DNA from: CAUPWF01 sp044425815 | Lineage (GTDB): Bacteria > Bacillota > Clostridia > Lachnospirales > Lachnospiraceae | Reading direction: 5' to 3' | Assembly (NCBI GenBank): GCA_044425815.1 | Contig: JAWXVA010000041.1 | Span: forward strand, 1-21,444 | DNA: 21,444 nucleotides | Notes under the pieces: generated by a model | Seen by the model: only the letters and a program-made list of their open reading frames with translations | Told to the model about the DNA's origin: nothing | Database searches by the model: none | Shown: in pieces, positions 7,855 to 14,827 of the stretch | Numbering within the stretch: the first letter of the stretch is position 1 | How the letters are laid out: the number at the start of each line of letters is the position of its first letter | Program-made: the position numbers and the translations under genes

Positions 7855-9708
7855 TTATAGAGTTCCAGATAATCCTAAACGATCTAATGTTTCTTTTGTT
7901 GGAATACCAAATTCATCCCATCCCCGTAATTCGTAGTAGTGGTCTAACATACCGTCGACATCAGGAATGTTATTGGCAGAACCACCAGTCATACGACGTT
8001 TCTTCATACGTCCTGGTAATTTGTCATCTTTTCTTGATTGGCCATCACGAACAAGGTACATTCTCTTCAAGTTGAAGATGCGTTCGCCGATAGCGATTAA
8101 TTCTTCTTTATCAAGATCCCAACCTGTAATCCAGTTCAACCAGTCAATAAATAATTGACAGGATTCATCGCCAGTAGCACCAAGTAGGAATTTGCAACAT
8201 GTCATAGAGTCGCATAGGCACATGATGTGTTCAAGTTCAACGTTCATCTCTGGTTTGTGTTCAGTAGAATGGTTTTTGAGCTCGACAACTTTACCATCAC
8301 CGAATCCATATCCACCATATGCACCACCGTATTCTTCTCCGTGACAGTTGGCAGCTAAGTGACATGCACCTCGAGGGCTAACTGCGTATTGAAGTCCAAT
8401 ACTATCAGCGAATCTAGGGTCATGAGCTGGGAATTCCATACCTCTTACGTGAATTGCGAATTCAGAAGCAATACCTCCTAAGTATTCACCAGCAAATTTG
8501 GTTCCATCAGCAAGGATGTTACCAAAGTCTTCACGTTTACCAATCTTATGGAGAACAGCAATCATATCTTCGCAATTACCAAAGCGAGCTTTTGTTCCCA
8601 TCATCTCTTCTGTGAGAATTCCACGCTCGTAAGCTTCCATTGCATAAGAAACAGCGTTGGCAGCACCGATGGTATCTAAACCATAACGATTACATAGAAT
8701 ATTAGCATGTGAAATAGCACCTAGGTCATCAATCATACAGTTTGGACCGAATAATCCGAATGTTTCATACTCTGGTCCGGCTTCTTTCTCACATTTATAT
8801 GGACCTTCTTTAATAGTAACAACGCGACCGCATCGGATAGAGCAGTTAGCACAACTATATCGTCCTGAAAGAATCGTTGCGTTGATATTAGCCATGGATA
8901 AATTCTCAGTGTTGAAACTTCCGTCTCTCCAGTTATTAATTGGTAAATCGCCGATTTCCTCGATGAAAGGAATCGCACCAGAAGTACCACCTTCGCGAAG
9001 ACCTTCCATTCTTTTCATAACAAGTGGCGCCCATTTTTTTACAGAAGCGTTTAATGCTTCTTCATCATAGACAGGAGTGTTGCAGTTTCCGTCTACAGAA
9101 ATTGCTTTCAATTTTTTAGAACCCATAACTGCACCTACGCCACAACGACCAGCAGTTCGACCTTCTCTACCATCATTCATAATACAAGAAAGACGAGAAA
9201 GGGTTTCGCCAGATTGGCCAATGCAACAAGTAGTAACACGCTTGCCGTAACGCTCTTTTAAGATGTCATCTGTTTCAAAGGCATCTTTGCCCCATAAATC
9301 TGATGCATCTAGTAATTCTGGAGTTCCATCGTTAATATTCAAATATACTGGATTTGGAGAAATTCCTTTGAAAATCACACCGTCATATCCAGCTTTTTTA
9401 AGTCTTACACCCCATTTACCACCTGAGTTAGCTTCACCATACGAACCTGTAAGTGGAGAACGCGTGATAACTTGGTAACGTCCAGCATTTGGTACCTTTG
9501 TTCCTTCTATTGGTCCGGTCAAAAAAATTAAAACATTATCTGGTCCTAATGGGTCTGTAGTATTATCTGTTTCATCATATAAAATTCTAGCACCTAATCC
9601 ACTACCACCTAAGTATTTTCTGAAGATATCATCATCGAAAAACGTATCTTCCATTGTTCCTGTTGTTAAGTCAACACGTAAAATCTTGCCTGCATAACCT
9701 CCTAACAT
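7855..9708 (-). CDS. aor: Tungsten-containing aldehyde ferredoxin oxidoreductase
   Basis: Enzymes of this family oxidise aldehydes to carboxylic acids with a tungsto-bispterin and one 4Fe-4S cluster, passing electrons to ferredoxin. The 617-residue protein has the usual family length and start (MLGGYAGKILRVDLTTG). The N-terminal domain carries PNAGRYQVITRSPLTGSYGE and SGGKWGVRLKKAGYDGVIFKG, the pterin-binding region. Cluster ligands are visible as Cys286-x2-Cys289-x3-Cys293 (CANCSIRC), with Cys505 (D500SMTCC) as the fourth by analogy with Pyrococcus furiosus AOR (Cys494). AVSPRGACHLA (442-452) is another family signature. AGGAGGG lies 6 nt before ATG 9708. It is a single-gene unit, convergent with the tungsten-pterin operon and divergent from an IclR regulator. 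The aldehyde used cannot be read from the sequence; short aldehydes or glyceraldehyde are options. Confidence 0.93.
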   Translation of the reverse strand: MLGGYAGKILRVDLTTGTMEDTFFDDDIFRKYLGGSGLGARILYDETDNTTDPLGPDNVLIFLTGPIEGTKVPNAGRYQVITRSPLTGSYGEANSGGKWGVRLKKAGYDGVIFKGISPNPVYLNINDGTPELLDASDLWGKDAFETDDILKERYGKRVTTCCIGQSGETLSRLSCIMNDGREGRTAGRCGVGAVMGSKKLKAISVDGNCNTPVYDEEALNASVKKWAPLVMKRMEGLREGGTSGAIPFIEEIGDLPINNWRDGSFNTENLSMANINATILSGRYSCANCSIRCGRVVTIKEGPYKCEKEAGPEYETFGLFGPNCMIDDLGAISHANILCNRYGLDTIGAANAVSYAMEAYERGILTEEMMGTKARFGNCEDMIAVLHKIGKREDFGNILADGTKFAGEYLGGIASEFAIHVRGMEFPAHDPRFADSIGLQYAVSPRGACHLAANCHGEEYGGAYGGYGFGDGKVVELKNHSTEHKPEMNVELEHIMCLCDSMTCCKFLLGATGDESCQLFIDWLNWITGWDLDKEELIAIGERIFNLKRMYLVRDGQSRKDDKLPGRMKKRRMTGGSANNIPDVDGMLDHYYELRGWDEFGIPTKETLDRLGLSGTL

Positions 9709-9736
9709 AGAGAACCCTCCTATCCATAATCATTAC

Positions 9737-9754
9737 GTATACATATATGTATTC
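9737..9754. promoter_or_regulatory. Palindromic operator candidate downstream of the oxidoreductase start site
   Basis: ATACATATATGTAT at 9739-9752 is a perfect 14-bp palindrome, and a further ATACAT half-site lies at 9761-9766 over the minus-strand -10 box. The palindrome falls at about +6 to +19 of the predicted transcript, a place where a bound repressor would block it. The divergent IclR regulator is the obvious candidate binder, but this is inference. Confidence 0.45.
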
Positions 9755-9764
9755 ATTTGGATAC

Positions 9765-9793
9765 ATTATCGCATAAACAGCAGCAATATGCAA
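9765..9793 (-). promoter_or_regulatory. Sigma-A-like promoter of the oxidoreductase gene
   Basis: On the minus strand a -35 box TTGCAT (9793-9788), a 17-nt spacer and an extended -10 TGCGATAAT (hexamer 9770-9765) lie about 60 nt before the start codon. Boxes and spacing are close to consensus. Confidence 0.72.
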
Positions 9794-9863
9794 TGAAAAC
9801 AGAGGAAATAAATTGAAGAATGTTAAAAAAATGTACACAAAAATATGATTAATTGAAAATAAA

Positions 9864-9873
9864 TGGTATACAA
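9864..9873. promoter_or_regulatory. GntR/FadR-type operator candidate in the oxidoreductase-iclR gap
   Basis: TGGTATACAA matches the TNGTNNACNA pattern typical of FadR-subfamily GntR operators. It is part of a 14-mer (AAATGGTATACAAT, 9861-9874) found again, base for base, over the -10 box of the dehydratase promoter at 11670-11683. Confidence 0.4.
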
Positions 9874-9949
9874 TTGCGAGTTTTAAGAGGGGACAAGAAA
9901 AATAGAGGCGAAACTATATGTAAATTATCTTTTTATAATTAAGTAGTTG

Positions 9950-9958
9950 TGGTACAAT
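9950..9958 (+). promoter_or_regulatory. Extended -10 promoter of the iclR gene
   Basis: TGGTACAAT (hexamer 9953-9958) is an extended -10 element 31 nt before the chosen start codon at 9990. No good -35 box lies 17 nt upstream (only a T-rich CTTTTT-like stretch), as is common for extended -10 promoters. If used, the transcript would have a leader of about 25 nt carrying the AGGAAGG ribosome binding site. Confidence 0.5.
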
Positions 9959-9989
9959 CATGTACATGAAAGAAGAAAGAGGAAGGCAA

Positions 9990-10778
9990 ATGGAGAAGAG
10001 TAAATATTCAGCACCAGCGGTGGAAAGAGCGTTAGAAATTCTAGAAATTATGGTGCAAAACAATAAAAGTTTTACGGCAACAGAGATGGCAGGGATTTTG
10101 GGAGTGTCGGTAAATTCTGTATTTCGTATATTTATAGAATTAGAACGCAGATACTACGTGCTTAAAGATCCATCAGATTCAAGTTATGAGCTTACTCCCA
10201 AGATTTATTATTTGGGAACGGCATTAAAAGAGAGGGTGTCAATTGTTACTGGTGCAAGAACATACATGAAGAGATTGTTTAGGACGACGAATGAAACAGT
10301 GGTATTAACTATTATGAATGAAGAGTACCAAACGGTTGTAGTAGATCAATTGGTAAGTAAGCAGCCAGTGAAATTTGTCTCTACAGTTGGGTTTGCATAT
10401 GATACATATAATAATGCAATGGGAAAGGCAATGCTTGCTTATATGTCAGAAGATGAAATTAAGGAATATTTGGATAAAACACAGCTTAAGAAGATAACGG
10501 AGCATACAATTACCAGTAAAGTACAATTTGGAAAAGAATTGGAGAGGGTACGACAAGAAGGGGTAGGGTACGACAGAGAAGAGTCTATTCCTGGATTGAT
10601 ATGTATAGCGAGTCCGATATTTTCAGCAGGTGGAAAAGTTGAAGGGGCGATTGGAACGACTGGATTTGTATTTACGATGAATGATGAACAATTGGCAAAG
10701 AATGTAGAACAAATCAAGAAACAGGCAGCGGATTTATCGGAATCATTGGGATATAGAAAAGAAATAAAGGAAGATTAA
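9990..10778 (+). CDS. IclR-family transcriptional regulator
   Basis: IclR proteins are DNA-binding repressors or activators of carbon-source genes that respond to small organic acids. The 262-residue protein has the winged helix-turn-helix at about residues 8-75 (SAPAVERALEILE, then ATEMAGILGVSVNSVFRIF) and the C-terminal effector-binding domain at about 85-258, with NAMGKAMLAYMSEDE and SIPGLICIASPIFSAGGKVEGAIGTTG typical of the family. The start is set at ATG 9990, preceded by AGGAAGG; an in-frame ATG at 9960 lies directly behind the -10 box and lacks a ribosome binding site. It is divergent from the oxidoreductase gene, so regulation of that gene is likely. IclR members controlling 2-keto-3-deoxygluconate metabolism (KdgR) exist, but no effector can be assigned here. 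Confidence 0.92.
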   Translation: MEKSKYSAPAVERALEILEIMVQNNKSFTATEMAGILGVSVNSVFRIFIELERRYYVLKDPSDSSYELTPKIYYLGTALKERVSIVTGARTYMKRLFRTTNETVVLTIMNEEYQTVVVDQLVSKQPVKFVSTVGFAYDTYNNAMGKAMLAYMSEDEIKEYLDKTQLKKITEHTITSKVQFGKELERVRQEGVGYDREESIPGLICIASPIFSAGGKVEGAIGTTGFVFTMNDEQLAKNVEQIKKQAADLSESLGYRKEIKED

Positions 10779-10780
10779 AT

Positions 10781-10814
10781 AAAAGGGTCATTGCGATGTA
10801 GCAATGGCCCTTTT
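10781..10814. terminator. Bidirectional terminator between iclR and gntR
   Basis: A 14-bp stem (10781-10794 with 10801-10814, one G-T pair) with loop GATGTA and flanking A and T tracts on the two sides (AAAAGGG / CCCTTTT) follows the iclR stop by 2 nt and faces the end of the convergent gntR gene. Confidence 0.85.
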
Positions 10815-10860
10815 ATTGGGAGTAGATTAGGGGGTAAACCGATCTATCGGAGTGATAAGT

Positions 10861-11565
10861 TTATTCGTCGATTGATTGCATCGTGGATAATTCTTTCATT
10901 AATTTGCTCCAATGTGAGTTGCTGATGATATTAGCATAGTTTTTTTTCGCACTATTACTATGTTTGGAAATAGCAGTTTCAGCCATTGGTAAATCTTTAC
11001 TACGAATCGCATCTATAATAGCAGCGTGTTCGTCTAATGTAATTGAAAATTGTGATGGTGTAAGAATTGTAATCCATCTGAGGCGCTGCACTTGTATATC
11101 AATCTGCTTGTTGATAGTTAATAATCTAGAATTCTTAGAATAAGATACAATCAATGAATGAAAAGCAGCATCAGTATTGAAATTATCTTCAAATTTCCCT
11201 TGTGATACATCATCTTTTAAAGTTTCGTGCAAATCAAGTAAAGACTTCTCTTCGGATTTACTTAAACCACCTTCTTCTATAATGAGTCTTACACTCATTA
11301 GTTCAATAGCTTCTTTCACAACTAAAATCTCGTTAATATCATCAAGTGTAATGGTCTTGACAACAACTTTAGTAGAGGTGCGTTCTAATACACCAGCATC
11401 AATAAGCCTTGAAATAGCTTCACGGATAGGAGTTCTACTCATAGTAAATTCACGCGACAATTCTAAGTCGGAAACAACATCTCCGGATGAAAGATCGTAG
11501 CTATTAATCTTCTTTAATATTTTTTTTAATGCGAGCTCTGAGGCATTGCTTCTTGTTCGTGCCAT
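10861..11565 (-). CDS. GntR-family regulator, FadR/FCD type
   Basis: FadR-subfamily GntR proteins repress sugar-acid and organic-acid genes until the acid binds. The 234-residue protein has a winged helix-turn-helix at about residues 8-72 (VVSDLELSREFTMSRTPIREAISRLIDAGVLE is the recognition region, around 30-61) and an FCD domain at about 78-215. The FCD metal-binding residues are all visible: Asp132 and His136 (DAAFH), His180 (DEHAA) and His202 (SKHSN), so a metal-assisted carboxylate ligand is likely. ATG 11565 is preceded by AGGAGGTG. It is divergent from the dehydratase operon, whose promoter carries two TNGTNNACNA sites, so it is the probable repressor of that operon. The ligand is likely a hexonate or its keto derivative, which is inference. 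Confidence 0.92.
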   Translation of the reverse strand: MARTRSNASELALKKILKKINSYDLSSGDVVSDLELSREFTMSRTPIREAISRLIDAGVLERTSTKVVVKTITLDDINEILVVKEAIELMSVRLIIEEGGLSKSEEKSLLDLHETLKDDVSQGKFEDNFNTDAAFHSLIVSYSKNSRLLTINKQIDIQVQRLRWITILTPSQFSITLDEHAAIIDAIRSKDLPMAETAISKHSNSAKKNYANIISNSHWSKLMKELSTMQSIDE

Positions 11566-11593
11566 AAATGCACCTCCTATATATAATAGGTAT

Positions 11594-11622
11594 ATTCTAA
11601 TTCAAAAATGAAAAAAAAGCAA
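11594..11622 (-). promoter_or_regulatory. Sigma-A-like promoter of gntR
   Basis: On the minus strand TTGCTT (11622-11617), a 17-nt spacer and TAGAAT (11599-11594) lie about 28 nt before the start codon. The -35 box is about 18 bp from the nearer GntR-type operator at 11640-11649. Confidence 0.6.
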
Positions 11623-11639
11623 GTGAAAAAGTTTAATAA

Positions 11640-11649
11640 TTGTATACGA
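11640..11649. promoter_or_regulatory. GntR-type operator candidate O1
   Basis: TTGTATACGA fits TNGTNNACNA. It lies just upstream of the -35 box of the dehydratase promoter, and between that promoter and the divergent gntR promoter. Confidence 0.55.
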
Positions 11650-11654
11650 ATGTA

Positions 11655-11683
11655 TTGCAATTTTAAAAGAAATGGTATACAAT
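11655..11683 (+). promoter_or_regulatory. Sigma-A-like promoter of the dehydratase operon
   Basis: TTGCAA (11655-11660), a 17-nt spacer and TACAAT (11678-11683) are close to consensus, 35 nt before the start codon at 11719. The -10 box lies within the operator candidate O2, so binding there would exclude polymerase. Confidence 0.72.
11673..11682. promoter_or_regulatory. GntR-type operator candidate O2 over the -10 box
   Basis: TGGTATACAA fits TNGTNNACNA. Its GTATAC core lies 33 bp from that of O1, about three helical turns, placing both on one face of the DNA. Confidence 0.58.
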
Positions 11684-11718
11684 AAGGAAAACAATGTGAG
11701 ACACAGAAGGAGGAAAAG

Positions 11719-12807
11719 ATGTCTAAGATAAAAAATATCAAAGTAGACTATTTCAAAGTTCCATTAGAAGGCAACCTAGTAGATGCACTTCATGGAAAGC
11801 ATGATTTCTTTGAGTTAATCACTGCCACTATTACATTAGAAGATGGAAGAAGTGGAGTTGGTTACACTTACACAGGCGGTAAAGGTGGAGTCGCAATCGT
11901 TAACATGATTGAAATCGACATGACACCTCAATTAGTAGGACGTGAGTTTACAGATCCTTATGCATTGAACGATTGGATGAATCAATGTGTACATTATGTA
12001 GCAAGAGGTGGAATTGCTTCTTTTGCAATTTCAGCATGTGATATCGCATTCTGGGATATTGATCTTAAAACAAAAGGTCTTGCACTTAAAGATGTGTACG
12101 GAACAGGTGTAGACAAGGTAAGAACATATCACGGTGGAATCGATTTGATGTTCACAGAAAAAGAATTATTAGAAAGTATTGAAAAACAATTAGAGTTTGG
12201 ACACAATGCAGTTAAGATTAAACTTGGTAAAGAAAATGAAGATGAAGACATCGCTAGAATTAAAGCAGTTAGAAAATTAATCGGTGATGATGCATTATTT
12301 ATGGTAGATGCGAATATGGTTTGGTCAGAAGAACAAGCAATTCGTATGTGTAAGAAGATGGAAGAGTACAACATTGGTTGGTTAGAAGAACCATGTAACC
12401 CAGACTGGTATGAGTCATACGCTAGAATTGGTCAAACAACTACGATTCCAATTGTAATGGGTGAGAACTTACACTCAATCTATGAACATGAATTAGCTAT
12501 GAAATTAGGAAGAATTAGTGCACCAATCGGTGATTGCTCGAATGTTTGTGGTATCACAGGCTTCATGAAAGTAGCAGAACTTGCTAAGAGCTATTCAGTG
12601 GATGTTCATTCACACGGTATGCAAGAATTACATGCCAATGTACTTGGAGCAGTAACAAATAGAGGATATGTGGAATTCCACAGCTTCCCAATCTATAAAT
12701 ACACTGTAGATCCTATGAAACCAGTTGATGGTTATGTAGCAGCCAGCAAAGAGCCAGGAATGGGCGTTAACTTTGACTGGGAAAAATTGAATCCATATCG
12801 TGCGTAA
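11719..12807 (+). CDS. Enolase-superfamily sugar-acid dehydratase, mandelate racemase subgroup
   Basis: Members of this family remove a proton next to a carboxylate; most bacterial mandelate-racemase-subgroup enzymes beside sugar dehydrogenases dehydrate aldonic acids to 2-keto-3-deoxy acids. The 362-residue protein carries every catalytic residue of the subgroup: KxK Lys166/Lys168 (VKIKLG), metal ligands Asp197 (VDAN), Glu223 (EEP) and Glu249 (GEN), Asp272 (GDCSN) and His299 (HSHGMQ). Compared with mandelate racemase itself (164/166, 195, 221, 247, 270, 297) all are shifted by just two, so the barrel is intact. ATG 11719 has AAGGAGG upstream. It is the first gene of a three-gene operon with two oxidoreductases, divergent from a GntR regulator. 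The substrate is not readable; gluconate, idonate or another hexonate is suggested by the neighbours. Confidence 0.88.
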   Translation: MSKIKNIKVDYFKVPLEGNLVDALHGKHDFFELITATITLEDGRSGVGYTYTGGKGGVAIVNMIEIDMTPQLVGREFTDPYALNDWMNQCVHYVARGGIASFAISACDIAFWDIDLKTKGLALKDVYGTGVDKVRTYHGGIDLMFTEKELLESIEKQLEFGHNAVKIKLGKENEDEDIARIKAVRKLIGDDALFMVDANMVWSEEQAIRMCKKMEEYNIGWLEEPCNPDWYESYARIGQTTTIPIVMGENLHSIYEHELAMKLGRISAPIGDCSNVCGITGFMKVAELAKSYSVDVHSHGMQELHANVLGAVTNRGYVEFHSFPIYKYTVDPMKPVDGYVAASKEPGMGVNFDWEKLNPYRA

Positions 12808-12879
12808 CGATACGAGATAAAGTAACATTATTCACAAAAATAAAAAAAGAAAACAAAAAAGTCTTAGGAGGACAAAAAA

Positions 12880-13674
12880 ATGGCAAATTTCTCATTAGAA
12901 GGAAAAGTAGCATTAGTAACAGGAGCATCTTACGGAATCGGATATGCAATCGCTAAAGGAATGGCAGAACATGGTGCAACTATCGTATTCAACGATATCA
13001 AACAAGAATTAGTAGACAAAGGTCTTGCAGCTTATGAAGCAGATGGAATCAAAGCTCACGGTTATGTTTGTGACGTAACAGATGAAGATGCTGTTAATGC
13101 AATGGTAGCTACAATTGCAGCAGAAGTTGGCGTGATCGATATTTTAGTAAACAACGCTGGTATCATCAAACGTATCCCAATGACAGAAATGTCAGCAGCT
13201 GAGTTCCGTCAAGTAATCGACGTAGACTTAAATGCACCATTTATCGTATCTAAAGCAGTTATTCCAGCAATGATCGAAAAAGGTCACGGAAAAATCATCA
13301 ACATCTGTTCTATGATGTCAGAATTAGGACGTGAAACAGTTTCTGCATATGCAGCAGCTAAAGGTGGTCTTAAAATGTTAACAAGAAATATTTGTTCAGA
13401 ATATGGTCAATACAACATCCAATGTAATGGTATTGGACCTGGATATGTTGCTACACCACAAACAGCACCACTTCGTGAGCCACAAGCTGATGGAAGCAAA
13501 CACCCATTTGATAGCTTTATCATGTCAAAAACACCAGCTGATCGTTGGGCTGATCCAGAAGATTTAGCAGGTCCAGCAGTATTCCTTGCTTCTGATGCTT
13601 CAGACTTCGTAAACGGACACGTATTATACGTAGATGGTGGTATCTTAGCATACTTAGGAAGACAACCTAAATAA
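12880..13674 (+). CDS. idnO: Gluconate 5-dehydrogenase-like short-chain dehydrogenase
   Basis: Gluconate 5-dehydrogenase interconverts 5-keto-D-gluconate and D-gluconate with NAD(P)H in the cytoplasm. The 264-residue protein is a classical SDR: cofactor loop TGASYGIG (14-21), NNAG (91-94), catalytic Ser144, Tyr157 and Lys161. The stretch ICSMMSELGRETVSAYAAAK (142-161) followed by CNGIGPGYVATPQTAPLRE matches what I remember of gluconate 5-dehydrogenases such as the Streptococcus suis enzyme, more than general SDRs. AGGAGG lies upstream of ATG 12880, 72 nt after the dehydratase gene; no terminator is seen in the gap. The following zinc dehydrogenase would supply 5-ketogluconate from idonate, as in the E. 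coli Idn pathway. Action on a different 5-keto acid is possible. Confidence 0.85.
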   Translation: MANFSLEGKVALVTGASYGIGYAIAKGMAEHGATIVFNDIKQELVDKGLAAYEADGIKAHGYVCDVTDEDAVNAMVATIAAEVGVIDILVNNAGIIKRIPMTEMSAAEFRQVIDVDLNAPFIVSKAVIPAMIEKGHGKIINICSMMSELGRETVSAYAAAKGGLKMLTRNICSEYGQYNIQCNGIGPGYVATPQTAPLREPQADGSKHPFDSFIMSKTPADRWADPEDLAGPAVFLASDASDFVNGHVLYVDGGILAYLGRQPK

Positions 13675-13698
13675 TTCAAATTAGAAGAGGTAATGAAA

Positions 13699-14712
13699 AT
13701 GAGAAAAGCACTTTTAACAGAAGTAGGTAAAATCGAAGTAGTAGAAGCAGCAATTCCAGAAATCGTAGAAAGCACTGACGTACAAGTAAAAATCAAAGCA
13801 GTAGGTATCTGTGGAACAGACTTACATATTTTCAAAGCTGGTAGAGCTGACGTTCAACTTCCACGTGTTATGGGACATGAATTATCAGGTGAAGTTACAG
13901 CAGTAGGAGCAGATGTTACAACAGTTAAAGTTGGAGATAAAGTAGTATTAGATCCAGTTTATGCTTGTGGAACATGCCCAACATGTCAAAAAGGATACCA
14001 AAACGTATGTGATAGCGTAAAATGCTACGGTGTACACATGGATGGTGGATTCCAAGATTATATCGTTACAGGTGAAAAACATTTATATGTAGTAGATGAA
14101 AAAATCTCTTACGAAGAAGCAGCTCTTGCAGAACCATTTTCGGTAGCAGCTAACATCTTAGGAAGAACAATGGCTACAGCTAACGATAACATTATCGTAA
14201 TTGGATCTGGTACGATTGGTCTTTGTATCGTTCAAGCAGCAGTAGGTATGGGCGCTAGAGTAATGGTAGCTGATATTGCTGATGAGAAATTAGCAAAAGC
14301 AAAAGAATTCGGTGCAGAAATTGTTGTTAACAGCAAAGATGCTTCTATCGAAGATGCAATCGCAGCATTTGCTCCAGGTGGATTAGATGTAGTAATCGAT
14401 GCAGTTGGTGTTACACCATTATTCCAAGCATCAATCAACTATGCAGCACCACGTGCTAGAATCGCTTGTATCGGATTTGACGCTAAACCAGCTGAGATTC
14501 CACCAGTAGTAGTAACGAAAAAAGAATTAAGCATCATCGGATCACGTATGAACTGCTATAAATTCCCAACAGTTATGGAATGGTTAAACAACAATAAAAT
14601 CGAAGCAGCTAAAATGGTTTCAAAAGCTTATCCAGTTGAAAATATTCAAGAAGCATTTGAATATACATTAGCTAATCCTAATGCAACAGTTAAGACTTTA
14701 ATTACATTTTAA
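13699..14712 (+). CDS. Zinc-dependent alcohol dehydrogenase, idonate/threonine dehydrogenase type
   Basis: Medium-chain zinc dehydrogenases of this type oxidise polyols and sugar acids with NAD(P). Counting from ATG 13699 (337 residues), the catalytic zinc ligands are Cys38 (GICGTDLH), His60-Glu61 (GHE) and Glu145 (AEP). Four structural-zinc cysteines are at 90, 93, 96 and 104 (ACGTCPTCQKGYQNVC), and the Rossmann loop is GSGTIG (169-174). ATG 13693 is also in frame, but AGAGG at 13686-13690 is 8 nt from 13699 and only 2 nt from 13693. It follows the SDR gene by 24 nt and ends at a terminator. With the SDR, an L-idonate 5-dehydrogenase role is reasonable; L-galactonate, L-gulonate, sorbitol and threonine are other family substrates, so no gene symbol is given. 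Confidence 0.86.
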   Translation: MRKALLTEVGKIEVVEAAIPEIVESTDVQVKIKAVGICGTDLHIFKAGRADVQLPRVMGHELSGEVTAVGADVTTVKVGDKVVLDPVYACGTCPTCQKGYQNVCDSVKCYGVHMDGGFQDYIVTGEKHLYVVDEKISYEEAALAEPFSVAANILGRTMATANDNIIVIGSGTIGLCIVQAAVGMGARVMVADIADEKLAKAKEFGAEIVVNSKDASIEDAIAAFAPGGLDVVIDAVGVTPLFQASINYAAPRARIACIGFDAKPAEIPPVVVTKKELSIIGSRMNCYKFPTVMEWLNNNKIEAAKMVSKAYPVENIQEAFEYTLANPNATVKTLITF

Positions 14713-14742
14713 TTACATGTAATTTGATGTAAATGATTTATA

Positions 14743-14797
14743 AGAGGATGTTTCGGAATAGATGATGAACTTATCTATTCCGTGCATCTTCTTTTTT
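14743..14797 (+). terminator. Rho-independent terminator of the dehydratase operon
   Basis: A long hairpin: AGAGGATG (14743-14750) pairs with CATCTTCT (14785-14792) and CGGAATAGAT (14754-14763) with ATCTATTCCG (14773-14782), separated by a small internal loop (TTT against TG). It runs into a T tract (about 14786-14797). Confidence 0.85.
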
Positions 14798-14798
14798 G

Positions 14799-14827
14799 TT
14801 TAATCTACTTCTTTATTGTGGTAAAAT
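14799..14827 (+). promoter_or_regulatory. Promoter of the sensor kinase operon
   Basis: TTTAAT (14799-14804), a 17-nt spacer and an extended -10 TGGTAAAAT (hexamer 14822-14827) lie about 40 nt before the kinase start. The -35 box is poor, so activation by a regulator is likely. Confidence 0.55.

Noticed and set aside
12796..12812. TATCGT/ACGATA small inverted repeat at the end of the dehydratase gene
   Set aside because: Six base pairs with no T tract; too short to call a terminator or processing site.
13407..13835. A 142-codon minus-strand frame across the end of the SDR gene and the start of the zinc dehydrogenase gene
   Set aside because: Both plus-strand genes carry full catalytic motifs there; the antisense frame has none and no ribosome binding site was evident.
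14711..14724. AATTACATGTAATT palindrome over the stop codon of the zinc dehydrogenase gene
   Set aside because: AT-rich, isolated, and upstream of a much better terminator; no role could be supported.
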